Below, piece by piece: positions 17,649 to 25,957 of a DNA stretch of 64,000 nucleotides. Origin of the DNA: Oscillospiraceae bacterium. GTDB taxonomy: Bacteria; Bacillota; Clostridia; Saccharofermentanales; Saccharofermentanaceae. The position numbers and the translations under genes are program-made. The stretch is from contig CADAIP010000003.1 in the NCBI GenBank assembly GCA_902787975.1, positions 121,785-185,784 of the forward strand, in the 5' to 3' direction. The notes below the pieces were generated by a model that was not told the DNA's origin, did no database searches, and saw nothing but the letters and a program-made list of their open reading frames with translations. Position 1 is the stretch's first letter. Every line of letters starts with the position of its first letter.

Positions 17649-18602
17649 ATGAGCATTATTGATAATACCAAGGGTACGATTCACGTACATAATCCTAAGA
17701 ACCAGATCAAGGAATCTACAGGATATAAAGCTTTTACAATTGTAAATACGATCATAATGGTATTGATCTCATTTGTTACGCTTTATCCTTTCCTTTATCT
17801 CGTATCTCAGTCCTTCTCGTCAGACCAGGCTATTTATGCCGGTCATACGGGATTGATCCCTGAAGGATTCAATATCGATACATATAAGTATGTAATTACA
17901 CGTAACCCGATAGCTCCCTGGCCGGATCTTTTCCCGGATTTTAGGATTCCGGAGTTTATCGTTTACTACATGAATACGATCTTCTACACCATAGTAGGAA
18001 CCGTATTGTCACTTTTCTTCTCATCGATTCTTGCTTATCCGTTATCTAAGCCGAATCTTAGAGTTAATAAGATCCTTTCGCCTTTCATCATCTTCACGAT
18101 GTATTTCGGCGGCGGACTTATCGCAAACTACGTATTGGTATTAAGACTCGGACTCAAGAACTCAATGTGGGGATTCATTCTCCCGATGCTCATCAGCACT
18201 TACTATGTAATCCTCATGAGATCGTTCTTCATGACCATTCCTAAAGATCTTGAAGAAGCAGGAGAGATCGACGGTCTTAACAAGTGGGGCGTTTTCTGGT
18301 ACATCGCCAGACCTTTGTCCACACCTATCATCGCAACAATGACTTTGTTCTATGCGGTTATGTACTGGAACAACTGGTTCAACGCAAAGCTCTATTTGCA
18401 GGACAAGGTTAAGTGGCCGGTTGCATACTTCCTCCAGACGATCATCAGAGGTGCCGGTTCATCCGATCCTGATGCGCAGAACATGACAGCAAACATCAAG
18501 TCATGCGCGATGGTACTTACAGTACTTCCGATCATTTGTATATATCCGTTCATCCAGAAATATTACGTACAGGGCATGATGCTCGGCGGCGTAAAGGAGT
18601 AA
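17649..18602 (+). CDS. ABC sugar importer permease, LplC/YtcP type
   Basis: 317 residues, six membrane helices. The EAA loop reads EEAGEIDGLNKWGVFWYIARP near residue 205. The end, KYYVQGMMLGGVKE, is the usual C-terminus of carbohydrate permeases of the MalG/LplC class. AAGGAGGGA precedes the ATG. Pairs with the upstream permease to form the transmembrane channel. Confidence 0.9.
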   Translation: MSIIDNTKGTIHVHNPKNQIKESTGYKAFTIVNTIIMVLISFVTLYPFLYLVSQSFSSDQAIYAGHTGLIPEGFNIDTYKYVITRNPIAPWPDLFPDFRIPEFIVYYMNTIFYTIVGTVLSLFFSSILAYPLSKPNLRVNKILSPFIIFTMYFGGGLIANYVLVLRLGLKNSMWGFILPMLISTYYVILMRSFFMTIPKDLEEAGEIDGLNKWGVFWYIARPLSTPIIATMTLFYAVMYWNNWFNAKLYLQDKVKWPVAYFLQTIIRGAGSSDPDAQNMTANIKSCAMVLTVLPIICIYPFIQKYYVQGMMLGGVKE

Positions 18603-18669
18603 TCAAATTTGTGCTATAGGGGAGACCCACGGCAATAGAAAAATGAAACAAAAAAGAAAGGAAACAGTT

Positions 18670-20409
18670 ATGAAGACAACAAAACTTGCAAAAGTAGCAT
18701 CTGTCGGTCTTGCAGTTTCAATGCTTTCCAGTTTAGCTGCTTGCTCAGGCGGCCCCGGTGAGTCTTCCGAGACTACAACGATTCCGAGTCAGATCGAAAC
18801 AACTGTAGATGCAGGTGAAGACCTTGGTTACACATTCGGTTTGGGAAAGACATTCCACGCTGACGAGCCTGTAACATACACAATGTTCTTCAGTGATGCA
18901 TCATGGTATCCGATGGTTGACACATGGAAGACGGAGGGTATCTTCAAGAAGATCGAAGAGATAACAAACGTAACTCTCGACATCAAGTCTTATGATAGCG
19001 GTGACTACATGCAGAATATCACACTCGATATCAATGCAGGTAACTCAGCTTACATCATCCCTAAGATCTATGATGATTCTGCGTTCGTAGACGGCGGAGC
19101 TATCGTTCCGATTTCTGACTATGTTCAGTACATGCCTTACTACACAGACTTCTATAATACTTACAATCTCTCTGCTGATATCCAGACAATCACAAGAGCT
19201 AACGGTAAGTACTATAAGCTCCCCGGTATGAAGGAAGCTAACCTCATCAACTATTCTTTCGTTATTAGAAAGGATATCTGGGATGCAGCAGGTGTTGACG
19301 TTGTTGCACTTCAGAAGGATTGGACATGGGCTGACCTCCTTGATGCTTTGATCAAGGTTAAGGCTTACATGGTTGAGCAGGGTATGTGCTCTGAAGATGA
19401 TTACATCTGGTCTGACCTCTGGTGCGGTAACGAATCCGGCCAGGGCAGCGGCGGAAACCTCTTGGGCGTAATGGCTTCAACATATGATTGCAATGCTGGT
19501 TGGAACATCGGTAATGGTATGAGATTTGACTTCGATCAGAACAAGTTCATCTTCTCACCCACAACAGACAACTATAAGGAATTCCTTAAGACAGCTAACA
19601 GCTTCGTAGCAGCAGGTATCCTCGATCCTGAAACATTCACACAGGATGACGCTACAGCTACAGCTCAGTACTACAACGGCAAGACAGCTATCATGTCTAT
19701 CAACCAGGGCCAGTGGGCTAACTACGAAGAGAACATGAAAGCTCAGCTCGGCGATGGCAACTTCGAGAACTATGTAATCACAATGCCTATCGGTTCTACA
19801 AGAAACTCTACAGTTGATCCTGCAAGACTTGAGAACGGCGTTATGATCTCACAGAAGGCTCTTGATGAACTCGGTGAGGATGGCTTCATCGAAATGCTCA
19901 GATTCGTTGACTGGCTCTTCTATTCTCACGAAGCTTATGACCTCACAAAGTGGGGCGTTGAAGGCGAGCACTACACAGTAGATGCAGACGGCAACAAGAA
20001 GCTCGTTGATGGTTACTGCTGCTCAGGTCTCGGCTATGGTAATGACGAAGCCGGTTCAATGACAGACATCAGACTCCAGTGGGGTTATGCAGGTGGTAAC
20101 TTCTGGTACGGCGGTACAGTTGCAGAAATGTCTGACAACCTCATTCCTCCGGTAGCAGATTACGTTAACCGTGACTACACAGACAGAGATACACCTCCGC
20201 TCGCTCCTGGTGTTGCTCCTACAGCAGATCAGAACGAAGAGATCAATCTCATCGCTACACCTCTTATCAGTAACGTAAATGCTTGGACATTGAAGTTCGT
20301 AACAGGTCAGGAAGATATCGATGCTCAGTGGGACGCTTATGTTCAGTCCTGCAACGACCTCAACGTACAGGGTCTCGTTGATATCTACGGCGAACTCTAC
20401 AAGGGCTGA
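18670..20409 (+). CDS. extracellular sugar-binding lipoprotein of the ABC importer (LplA-like)
   Basis: 579 residues from ATG 18670, chosen for the AAAGGAAA site; a start 27 bases upstream is also in frame. Lipoprotein signal peptide with lipobox LAAC (Cys about residue 24), a Ser/Thr/Glu-rich linker, then a large type-1 solute-binding fold. At over 550 residues it matches the large LplA/YtcQ class that binds oligosaccharides rather than monosaccharides. Third gene of the importer operon, closed by a strong terminator. Codon use is strongly biased compared with neighbours, as expected for an abundant protein. Confidence 0.9.
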   Translation: MKTTKLAKVASVGLAVSMLSSLAACSGGPGESSETTTIPSQIETTVDAGEDLGYTFGLGKTFHADEPVTYTMFFSDASWYPMVDTWKTEGIFKKIEEITNVTLDIKSYDSGDYMQNITLDINAGNSAYIIPKIYDDSAFVDGGAIVPISDYVQYMPYYTDFYNTYNLSADIQTITRANGKYYKLPGMKEANLINYSFVIRKDIWDAAGVDVVALQKDWTWADLLDALIKVKAYMVEQGMCSEDDYIWSDLWCGNESGQGSGGNLLGVMASTYDCNAGWNIGNGMRFDFDQNKFIFSPTTDNYKEFLKTANSFVAAGILDPETFTQDDATATAQYYNGKTAIMSINQGQWANYEENMKAQLGDGNFENYVITMPIGSTRNSTVDPARLENGVMISQKALDELGEDGFIEMLRFVDWLFYSHEAYDLTKWGVEGEHYTVDADGNKKLVDGYCCSGLGYGNDEAGSMTDIRLQWGYAGGNFWYGGTVAEMSDNLIPPVADYVNRDYTDRDTPPLAPGVAPTADQNEEINLIATPLISNVNAWTLKFVTGQEDIDAQWDAYVQSCNDLNVQGLVDIYGELYKG

Positions 20410-20446
20410 TAAAGAAATTATATTTCACACCCTTTAAAGCAACACA

Positions 20447-20486
20447 AAGGGCATCCCGATGCGAAAGCAAAGGGATGCCCTTCTCT
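20447..20486 (+). terminator. intrinsic terminator of the ABC importer operon
   Basis: AAGGGCATCCC (20447-20457) pairs perfectly with GGGATGCCCTT (20472-20482), followed by CTCTT. Confidence 0.85.
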
Positions 20487-20615
20487 TATATTCAGAACAA
20501 TCACTGAAATTTGCCTGTGTTTTCAACCTTACTTGCCTAGATTATTCCTGCTGTAATCCGTGCTGAAGAAATATACTTGTTTTGTCAGTGTTTCAGGAGG
20601 ATCAGGGATGATAAT

Positions 20616-21323
20616 ATGTCCGATAAAAAAGTTAAGGATACTGTAAGAACAAAGATCTTCGCAGTCGTATCTGTAGTGATGGGAGTGATTGCTTCCATAA
20701 TCATTACATTGAATGCTTATATCGATCTTGTTTTTGACTGCAGAAGATCGCTTATCGTAAGTCTCATTTTAGCTTCACTTTATGTTTTTCTCGGAATAAC
20801 ATTCAGGAAAGTTTGCAGAAGATCCAAAGAACGGTTATCTGTTCAGGTAATAAGCCTGATAGCTTCGATCCTTCTTGTACCGTCAACCGTGCCGGTTCTG
20901 ATCGCTATGTATGCTCTTACTTTCATGCCTGCCGTATATAACGATTACAGGAATTTTTCCAGATCGGAGCAGGTGTTTATCCGGGAGGAAGATATACCGG
21001 CCGGAGCTTCTGACATCATATTTTTGAAAGCTGAAGACGGCCATGTTAATGCGGTTTCCTTCAGACTGGATGAAGACAGCAGCGGGATATATGAGAACAA
21101 AGTTTTTCAGTTCACCTCTAACGGCTACGGATATGGTGAGTCGGTCAGTGAATATTCTTCAGATGTTGAAAACAGATTGAAGGGTAAATATAAGTCACTG
21201 TTAGACGGCGACGACATTAGTGATTATGTTGTCCTCGACTATAATCTTGGAAATGAATGGTATGACGAATACTTTGTAAACAGGGAAACAGGCAGATATA
21301 TTTACATGGTGACACATAACTGA
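20616..21323 (+). CDS. membrane protein of unknown function
   Basis: 235 residues from ATG 20616; AGGAGG (20595-20600) lies somewhat far upstream and a nearer AGGG may serve. Three or four hydrophobic segments in the first half (about 15-40, 45-65, 80-115), then a soluble C-terminal domain of about 110 residues (EQVFIREEDIPAGASDIIF onward) presumably outside the membrane. No family recognised. It stands alone between a terminator and the convergent zinc-ribbon gene, with no regulon dyad, so it is probably unrelated to uronate use. Confidence 0.55.
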   Translation: MSDKKVKDTVRTKIFAVVSVVMGVIASIIITLNAYIDLVFDCRRSLIVSLILASLYVFLGITFRKVCRRSKERLSVQVISLIASILLVPSTVPVLIAMYALTFMPAVYNDYRNFSRSEQVFIREEDIPAGASDIIFLKAEDGHVNAVSFRLDEDSSGIYENKVFQFTSNGYGYGESVSEYSSDVENRLKGKYKSLLDGDDISDYVVLDYNLGNEWYDEYFVNRETGRYIYMVTHN

Positions 21324-21344
21324 ATCAAACCAGTCGTACAGTCG

Positions 21345-22436
21345 TCATATACTGAAGAAATCCGGGAACAAAGTAATAAGGATCATTAATATGAGATAAG
21401 TTATACCGCCGGCAATCGCGAGCGTTATTATCATTTTGGGCCATTTAGACGGTGCATCACAGTATGTCTGACCTGTTTGGCCGTTGATCGCGACCTGAAA
21501 TCTGTTTTTCTTATATCTGTATGTTGCAATATAGACGGGAGCCAGAAGATATCTGTATTTAGCATTATAATAAGTCGTAGTTGCTTTATCGACGTAAGCA
21601 CGACATTTAATCGCATTTTCCTCAAATATTGAGATGTCCCTGTCGATCAGCCTAGGTATTTTTTTCTTAGCGCGTTCAAAGGCATCGTTAAGGCCGACAG
21701 TGTATCTTTCTGCAGCATATCCCGCAAGATATTTCGGTGAATACGGAACAGCCTTACTGAAATCAAACCTTTGAATTTTGGGAAGGTAGGGGTTACGGAT
21801 CTTATCGGAAGCAAAGACAAAAAGATCATCGAATGTCTGATAGAACACACCGCTGAATCTCTGCGAGTTTGTATAACCTTCAGGAATATAATTGCCTGTA
21901 CTTACAACATAATCGGTGACAGTATCAACATCAAATGTCCAGTACGGAAGATATACGCCGGTTATGTTTTCGAGCTTGCAGTCCATTACGCCTTCACAAA
22001 GGCGGCTTTTCTTCTGCAGGAAATTAACAAAGCACTGCTGTGTCATCTCCTGGGTAATCGTAAAAGGGATTACGGCATTCGGTGCCATGATCTGTTCGTT
22101 TTCCGCAGCAGGTGCAACGCTTGTTGAACCGCAGAAAGGACATGCGCCGGTAACCTGTTCCGCATCGTAAAGAGTTTGTCCGCCGCAGTTGGAACATACG
22201 ATCAGTTTTTTGATGTAACCCCAGTTTACGTTGGCACGCTGGATGGCTGCGTTAAAATCCAGTTCTTCAGCGGGCCTGGCCGGTAATTGCAGTTCTGACG
22301 AATGACCGCAGAAGGGACATGTCAGTGTTGATGTGGCAGGATCGTATTTGATGCCGCCGGAAGCACCGCAGCTGGGACACTTTACTTCCGTGCTGGTGGT
22401 ATTAACGTTGTTTATGATGCTGATATTCTCTGACAT
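21345..22436 (-). CDS. TFIIB-type zinc-ribbon protein with C-terminal membrane anchor
   Basis: 363 residues. Two zinc ribbons: CPSCG/CPFCG (about 20-43) and CSNCG/CPFCG (about 81-102). A central domain of about 200 residues follows, typical of the TFIIB-type zinc-ribbon proteins of Firmicutes and Actinobacteria (VIPFTITQEMTQQCFVNF, then GVYLPYWTFDVDTVTDY), and a single C-terminal membrane helix (about 335-358). GGGGGA lies eight bases before the ATG. Biological role unknown. It lies between the importer and uxaC but carries no regulon dyad. Confidence 0.75.
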   Translation of the reverse strand: MSENISIINNVNTTSTEVKCPSCGASGGIKYDPATSTLTCPFCGHSSELQLPARPAEELDFNAAIQRANVNWGYIKKLIVCSNCGGQTLYDAEQVTGACPFCGSTSVAPAAENEQIMAPNAVIPFTITQEMTQQCFVNFLQKKSRLCEGVMDCKLENITGVYLPYWTFDVDTVTDYVVSTGNYIPEGYTNSQRFSGVFYQTFDDLFVFASDKIRNPYLPKIQRFDFSKAVPYSPKYLAGYAAERYTVGLNDAFERAKKKIPRLIDRDISIFEENAIKCRAYVDKATTTYYNAKYRYLLAPVYIATYRYKKNRFQVAINGQTGQTYCDAPSKWPKMIITLAIAGGITYLILMILITLFPDFFSI

Positions 22437-22553
22437 GTTAAGTCCCCCTATCCCTTGGAGATATTAATATTTTACAAAATTCTCTGACAATTAAAAAGAT
22501 GCCTCAGTCATGAGACATCTTGTTTGTAAATTTGATCGATGATAAGGTCTGGA

Positions 22554-23963
22554 TCAATCTGCTGTGAGCATCTCCCAAGCGTTCTTATAGCAAACTCTTT
22601 CGATGATGTCTTTGAGTATGCGTTTGTCATAAGGGAAACGGTTGCGCTCGATTGCACTGCCGAGATAATTGCAGAATATCCTTCTGAAGTATTCGTGTCT
22701 TGTGTAAGACAGGAAGCATCTTGAATCTGTGAGCATGCCGACAAAACAGGGAAGGGGACTCTGGGAAGAGAGTGACTTTAACTGTTCTTCCATTCCGATG
22801 AGATTATCGTTGAACCACCATGCAGCGCCGTGTTGGATCTTGCCGGGTATACTGCCGTCGTTATAGCATCCGCAGAGCGTGTCGATTACCGTGTTGTCGG
22901 AAGGATTCAGTGAGTAGATTATCATCTTCGGAAGCAGACCTTCTGAATTGAGTCTGTCCATAAAACCTGTAAGCGGAGTTACGAAATCAAATGAACCTGT
23001 GATCGTATCGCATCCGCAGTTGATTCCGACGTTGTTAAGCATTACTGAACTGACGTTTCGCTTGCATCCGAAATGAAGCTGCATCGTCCATCCTCTTTTC
23101 GCATATTCGCGTGCAAAGAAAAGCATGATGTCGCTCTTAAAAGCGGTGATTTCCTCATCGGATAATCTTATATCGGATGAAGATAATTTCTTTGCAAGAA
23201 CATCGTCGGATGTGATGCCCAGATCTTCTTTGTACATGATGAATTCCATGCCGTGATCGGAGATCTTGCATCCGTGAGATTCAAAGTGGTCGAGTCTAGA
23301 TGTTAAAGCAGCTTTCAGATTAGCCATATTGCTGATCTTTTTGCCTGATACTTTTTCGAGTTTTTCGAGGTAAGAATTGAAGCTTGCTTTCTCGATGTCA
23401 ACGATGTTGTCGGGGCGGAAAGCGGGAAGGACCTTGCATTCAAAACCTGAATCTTTTATCTGCTCGTGATAGATAAGTGAATCGCATGGATCATCTGTTG
23501 TGCAGATTAGTTCAACGTTTGAATTTGCCATTATCTTTCTTGCTGAAAGTTCGCCTGAACCGAGCATCTCATTTGCCTTATTCCAGATCTCTTCCGCGTT
23601 TTCAGTTGTAAGAGGTTCTTCTATGCCGAAATATCTTGTCAGCTCAAGGCATGTCCAGTGATAAAGAGGATTGCCGAAAGCTGATTCAATGGCCTTTGCC
23701 CACATCATGAATTTCTCTTTGTCGGGAGCATCTCCGGTAATGTATTTTTCTTCGATTCCGGATGCTCTCATGAGACGCCATTTGTAGTGATCGCCTTTAA
23801 GCCAGAGTTCGGTTATGTTCTTGAAGTTGATATCTTCTGCGATCTCCTTCGCATCGATGTGGCAATGGTAATCCACGATCGGAAGATCTTTTGCAAACAT
23901 GTTATAAAGCTCTCGAGCCGCGTTTGTCTCAAGAAGAAAGTTATCGTTGATCAGGCTGTTCAT
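22554..23963 (-). CDS. uxaC: uronate isomerase
   Basis: 469 residues from ATG 23963, five bases after GAGGTG; an upstream in-frame start has no site. Amidohydrolase-superfamily barrel with the N-terminal metal motif DYHCHIDAKEI (about 29-39). Further conserved stretches include TTDDPCDSL, LHFGCKRN, SLNPSDNTVI and the late GMLTDSRCFLSYTRHEYFRR. Isomerises D-glucuronate to D-fructuronate and galacturonate to tagaturonate. Feeds UxuB. Divergent from kdgA; the 102-base gap contains a candidate operator. Confidence 0.93.
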   Translation of the reverse strand: MNSLINDNFLLETNAARELYNMFAKDLPIVDYHCHIDAKEIAEDINFKNITELWLKGDHYKWRLMRASGIEEKYITGDAPDKEKFMMWAKAIESAFGNPLYHWTCLELTRYFGIEEPLTTENAEEIWNKANEMLGSGELSARKIMANSNVELICTTDDPCDSLIYHEQIKDSGFECKVLPAFRPDNIVDIEKASFNSYLEKLEKVSGKKISNMANLKAALTSRLDHFESHGCKISDHGMEFIMYKEDLGITSDDVLAKKLSSSDIRLSDEEITAFKSDIMLFFAREYAKRGWTMQLHFGCKRNVSSVMLNNVGINCGCDTITGSFDFVTPLTGFMDRLNSEGLLPKMIIYSLNPSDNTVIDTLCGCYNDGSIPGKIQHGAAWWFNDNLIGMEEQLKSLSSQSPLPCFVGMLTDSRCFLSYTRHEYFRRIFCNYLGSAIERNRFPYDKRILKDIIERVCYKNAWEMLTAD

Positions 23964-24031
23964 AAAGCACCTCATTTGTTTTAGATACATATAAAATATC
24001 TTATTTTCTCTGTAATCGCAAACAAAAACAT

Positions 24032-24045
24032 GGTAGAATGTTAGT
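24032..24045 (+). promoter_or_regulatory. candidate operator overlapping the kdgA -10 region
   Basis: GGTAGAATGTTAGT shares TAGAATG-N-TAG with the dyads at 14868 and 16531. The embedded TAGAAT (24034-24039) is also a plausible -10 element about 27 bases before the kdgA start, so binding would block the promoter and perhaps uxaC. Confidence 0.5.
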
Positions 24046-24065
24046 CACGATTGAGAGGTGTTTTT

Positions 24066-24701
24066 ATGACTTTTTCAGAGAAAGTATTTGAGACGGGAAT
24101 AGTACCCGTAGTAGTGCTGAACAATGTTGAAGATGCAGTCCCGCTCGCAGGTGCTCTTCTTAAGGGCGGCATCGATTTTATGGAGATAACGTTCAGGACA
24201 GAATGTGCAGCTGAATGTATTTCCGTTATAAGCAAAGAAGTGCCTGACATGACTGTAGGTGCCGGAACAGTGCTTAATGTAGAGCAGGCTAAACTTGCAG
24301 TTGATTGCGGCGCAAAATTTATCGTATCACCCGGTTTGGATGAAGCTACGGTTAAGTGGGCTATCGAAAATGATGTTCCGGTAATTCCCGGTACGGTAAC
24401 TCCTACAGAGATTATGAAGGCAATCAGTCTTGGCCTTAAAGTTGTCAAGTTTTTCCCCGCAGATGTCTATGGTGGAATCAAGGCGATCAAGGCATTGTCT
24501 GCACCTTTCGGACAGGTTAAGTTCCTTCCTACAGGAGGCGTATCCGAAGCTAATCTTAATGAGTTTGCAGCTAATAAATCCGTTATCGCAGTTGGCGGAA
24601 GCTGGGTCTGCAAAAAAGATGATATACTTAATCACGATTGGGAAAAGATCACAAAGCTTTCGGGTAATGCGGTCAGGATTATTAAGGAGACAAGAACATG
24701 A
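24066..24701 (+). CDS. kdgA: 2-dehydro-3-deoxyphosphogluconate aldolase (KDPG/KHG aldolase)
   Basis: 211 residues from ATG 24066 (GAGAGGTG upstream); the longer ORF start at 24051 is TTG-like. Class I aldolase barrel: catalytic Glu in FMEITFRTE (about residue 41), Schiff-base Lys in [11 protein letters not shown] (about 130), and phosphate-binding TGGVSEANL (about 155). Splits KDPG into pyruvate and glyceraldehyde-3-phosphate. Its stop overlaps the kdgK start by four bases (ATGA), giving translational coupling. Confidence 0.93.
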   Translation: MTFSEKVFETGIVPVVVLNNVEDAVPLAGALLKGGIDFMEITFRTECAAECISVISKEVPDMTVGAGTVLNVEQAKLAVDCGAKFIVSPGLDEATVKWAIENDVPVIPGTVTPTEIMKAISLGLKVVKFFPADVYGGIKAIKALSAPFGQVKFLPTGGVSEANLNEFAANKSVIAVGGSWVCKKDDILNHDWEKITKLSGNAVRIIKETRT

Positions 24702-25726
24702 GTAAATATCTTACATTCGGAGAACTGATGCTTAGGCTTAAGAGCCCGGGAAGAGAGCGCTTTTTGCAGTCGGCAGGATTCGAAGCAACATTTGGCGGCG
24801 GTGAAGCTAACGTTGCCGTATCACTTGCAAACTACGGACTTGATGCAGAGTTCCTGTCAGTACTTCCTTCGAATGCAATAGGAGATGCTGCCGTTGCAGA
24901 ACTTAGGAAATTCAACGTCGCAACTGACAAGATCATCAGAACAGACGGCAGAATGGGAATCTACTATCTTGAGACAGGTGCAAACCAGCGTCCGAGCAAA
25001 GTTATCTATGACAGAGCATATTCGGCATTCTCACTTTTTGATCCTGCTGGATACGACTGGGACAAAATCTATAAAGATGTAAAGTGGCTTCATATCTCTG
25101 GCATTACACCTGCTATTTCAGCGGTTGCCAAAGAGGCATCGATCGCTGCAGTTAAAGAAGCTGAGAAGCGCGGTATCACTGTTTCCATCGACCTTAACTA
25201 CCGTAAGAATCTTTGGAAGTACGGTGTTGAGGCACAGGAGGTAATGAAGACATTAACTCTTTATGCAGACATCATCATAGCGAACGAAGAAGACTGCCAG
25301 AAGTCCCTGGGTCTTAAGTGTGAGAGCAATGTCGAAGGCGGCAAGCTCAATGAGGAAGACTATAAGAAACTGAGCGACAGCCTTCTCGAGCAGTATCCCA
25401 ACGTTAAGAAAGTTGCCATTACTTTGAGAGAAAGCAAGAGCGCAGACATCAATTTCTGGGCAGCATCTCTCAATAACGGAAAAGAATTTATTGTCAGCAA
25501 AAAGTACGAGATGTACGACATCATCGACCGCGTCGGAGGAGGAGATTCCTTTGCAGGCGGACTTATCTATGGCCTCAACGAACTCGGTTCCGATAAGGAA
25601 GCTCTTGAGTTTGCGGTTGCTGCAAGCTGTCTTAAGCATACGATTGAAGGTGACTTTAACAGAGTTACGATCGATGAAGTCTTAAAGCTTGCAAACGGTG
25701 ACGGTTCCGGAAGAGTACAGAGATAA
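24698..25726 (+). CDS. kdgK: 2-dehydro-3-deoxygluconokinase (PfkB family)
   Basis: 342 residues. Ribokinase-like fold: the sugar-binding [15 protein letters not shown] near residue 29 and the anion-hole/catalytic-base motif [16 protein letters not shown] near 277. Phosphorylates the KDG made by mannonate dehydratase, giving KDPG for KdgA. Second gene of the two-gene kdgA-kdgK operon; a terminator follows. Confidence 0.92.
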   Translation: MSKYLTFGELMLRLKSPGRERFLQSAGFEATFGGGEANVAVSLANYGLDAEFLSVLPSNAIGDAAVAELRKFNVATDKIIRTDGRMGIYYLETGANQRPSKVIYDRAYSAFSLFDPAGYDWDKIYKDVKWLHISGITPAISAVAKEASIAAVKEAEKRGITVSIDLNYRKNLWKYGVEAQEVMKTLTLYADIIIANEEDCQKSLGLKCESNVEGGKLNEEDYKKLSDSLLEQYPNVKKVAITLRESKSADINFWAASLNNGKEFIVSKKYEMYDIIDRVGGGDSFAGGLIYGLNELGSDKEALEFAVAASCLKHTIEGDFNRVTIDEVLKLANGDGSGRVQR

Positions 25727-25747
25727 TAAACAGTTGTCGATAGCAGT

Positions 25748-25778
25748 AAAGAGGGTGTCTTGATGATGCCCTCTTTTT
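25748..25778 (+). terminator. intrinsic terminator of kdgA-kdgK
   Basis: AAAGAGGG (25748-25755) pairs with CCCTCTTT (25769-25776), running into a T stretch. Confidence 0.8.
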
Positions 25779-25889
25779 GTTGTTGTGCTCACATATCAAT
25801 TTTTAAATAAATTAATGGACAGCCCGTAACACGCATTTCCGTGCCGCAAAATTACCCCAGTTTTCAGAATACTTTGATAATCAAAGCTA

Positions 25890-25919
25890 TTTACAAACCC
25901 TTGATTACAATGCTAATAT
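25890..25919 (+). promoter_or_regulatory. promoter of the 1030-residue membrane protein gene
   Basis: TTTACA (25890-25895), an 18-base spacer and TAATAT (25914-25919) preceded by TGC, giving an extended -10. It lies 38 bases before the start codon. Confidence 0.5.
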
Positions 25920-25957
25920 CGCGGTATCAAAGCAAATTGATGAAGGAGGATACGGAG

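Noticed and set aside
24051..24068. Upstream starts for kdgA, uxaC, uxuB, trpB, trpA, mltG-U32 and others
   Set aside because: In each case the longer frame lacks a ribosome binding site or enters a neighbouring gene, while an internal ATG has a well-placed site and matches family N-termini.
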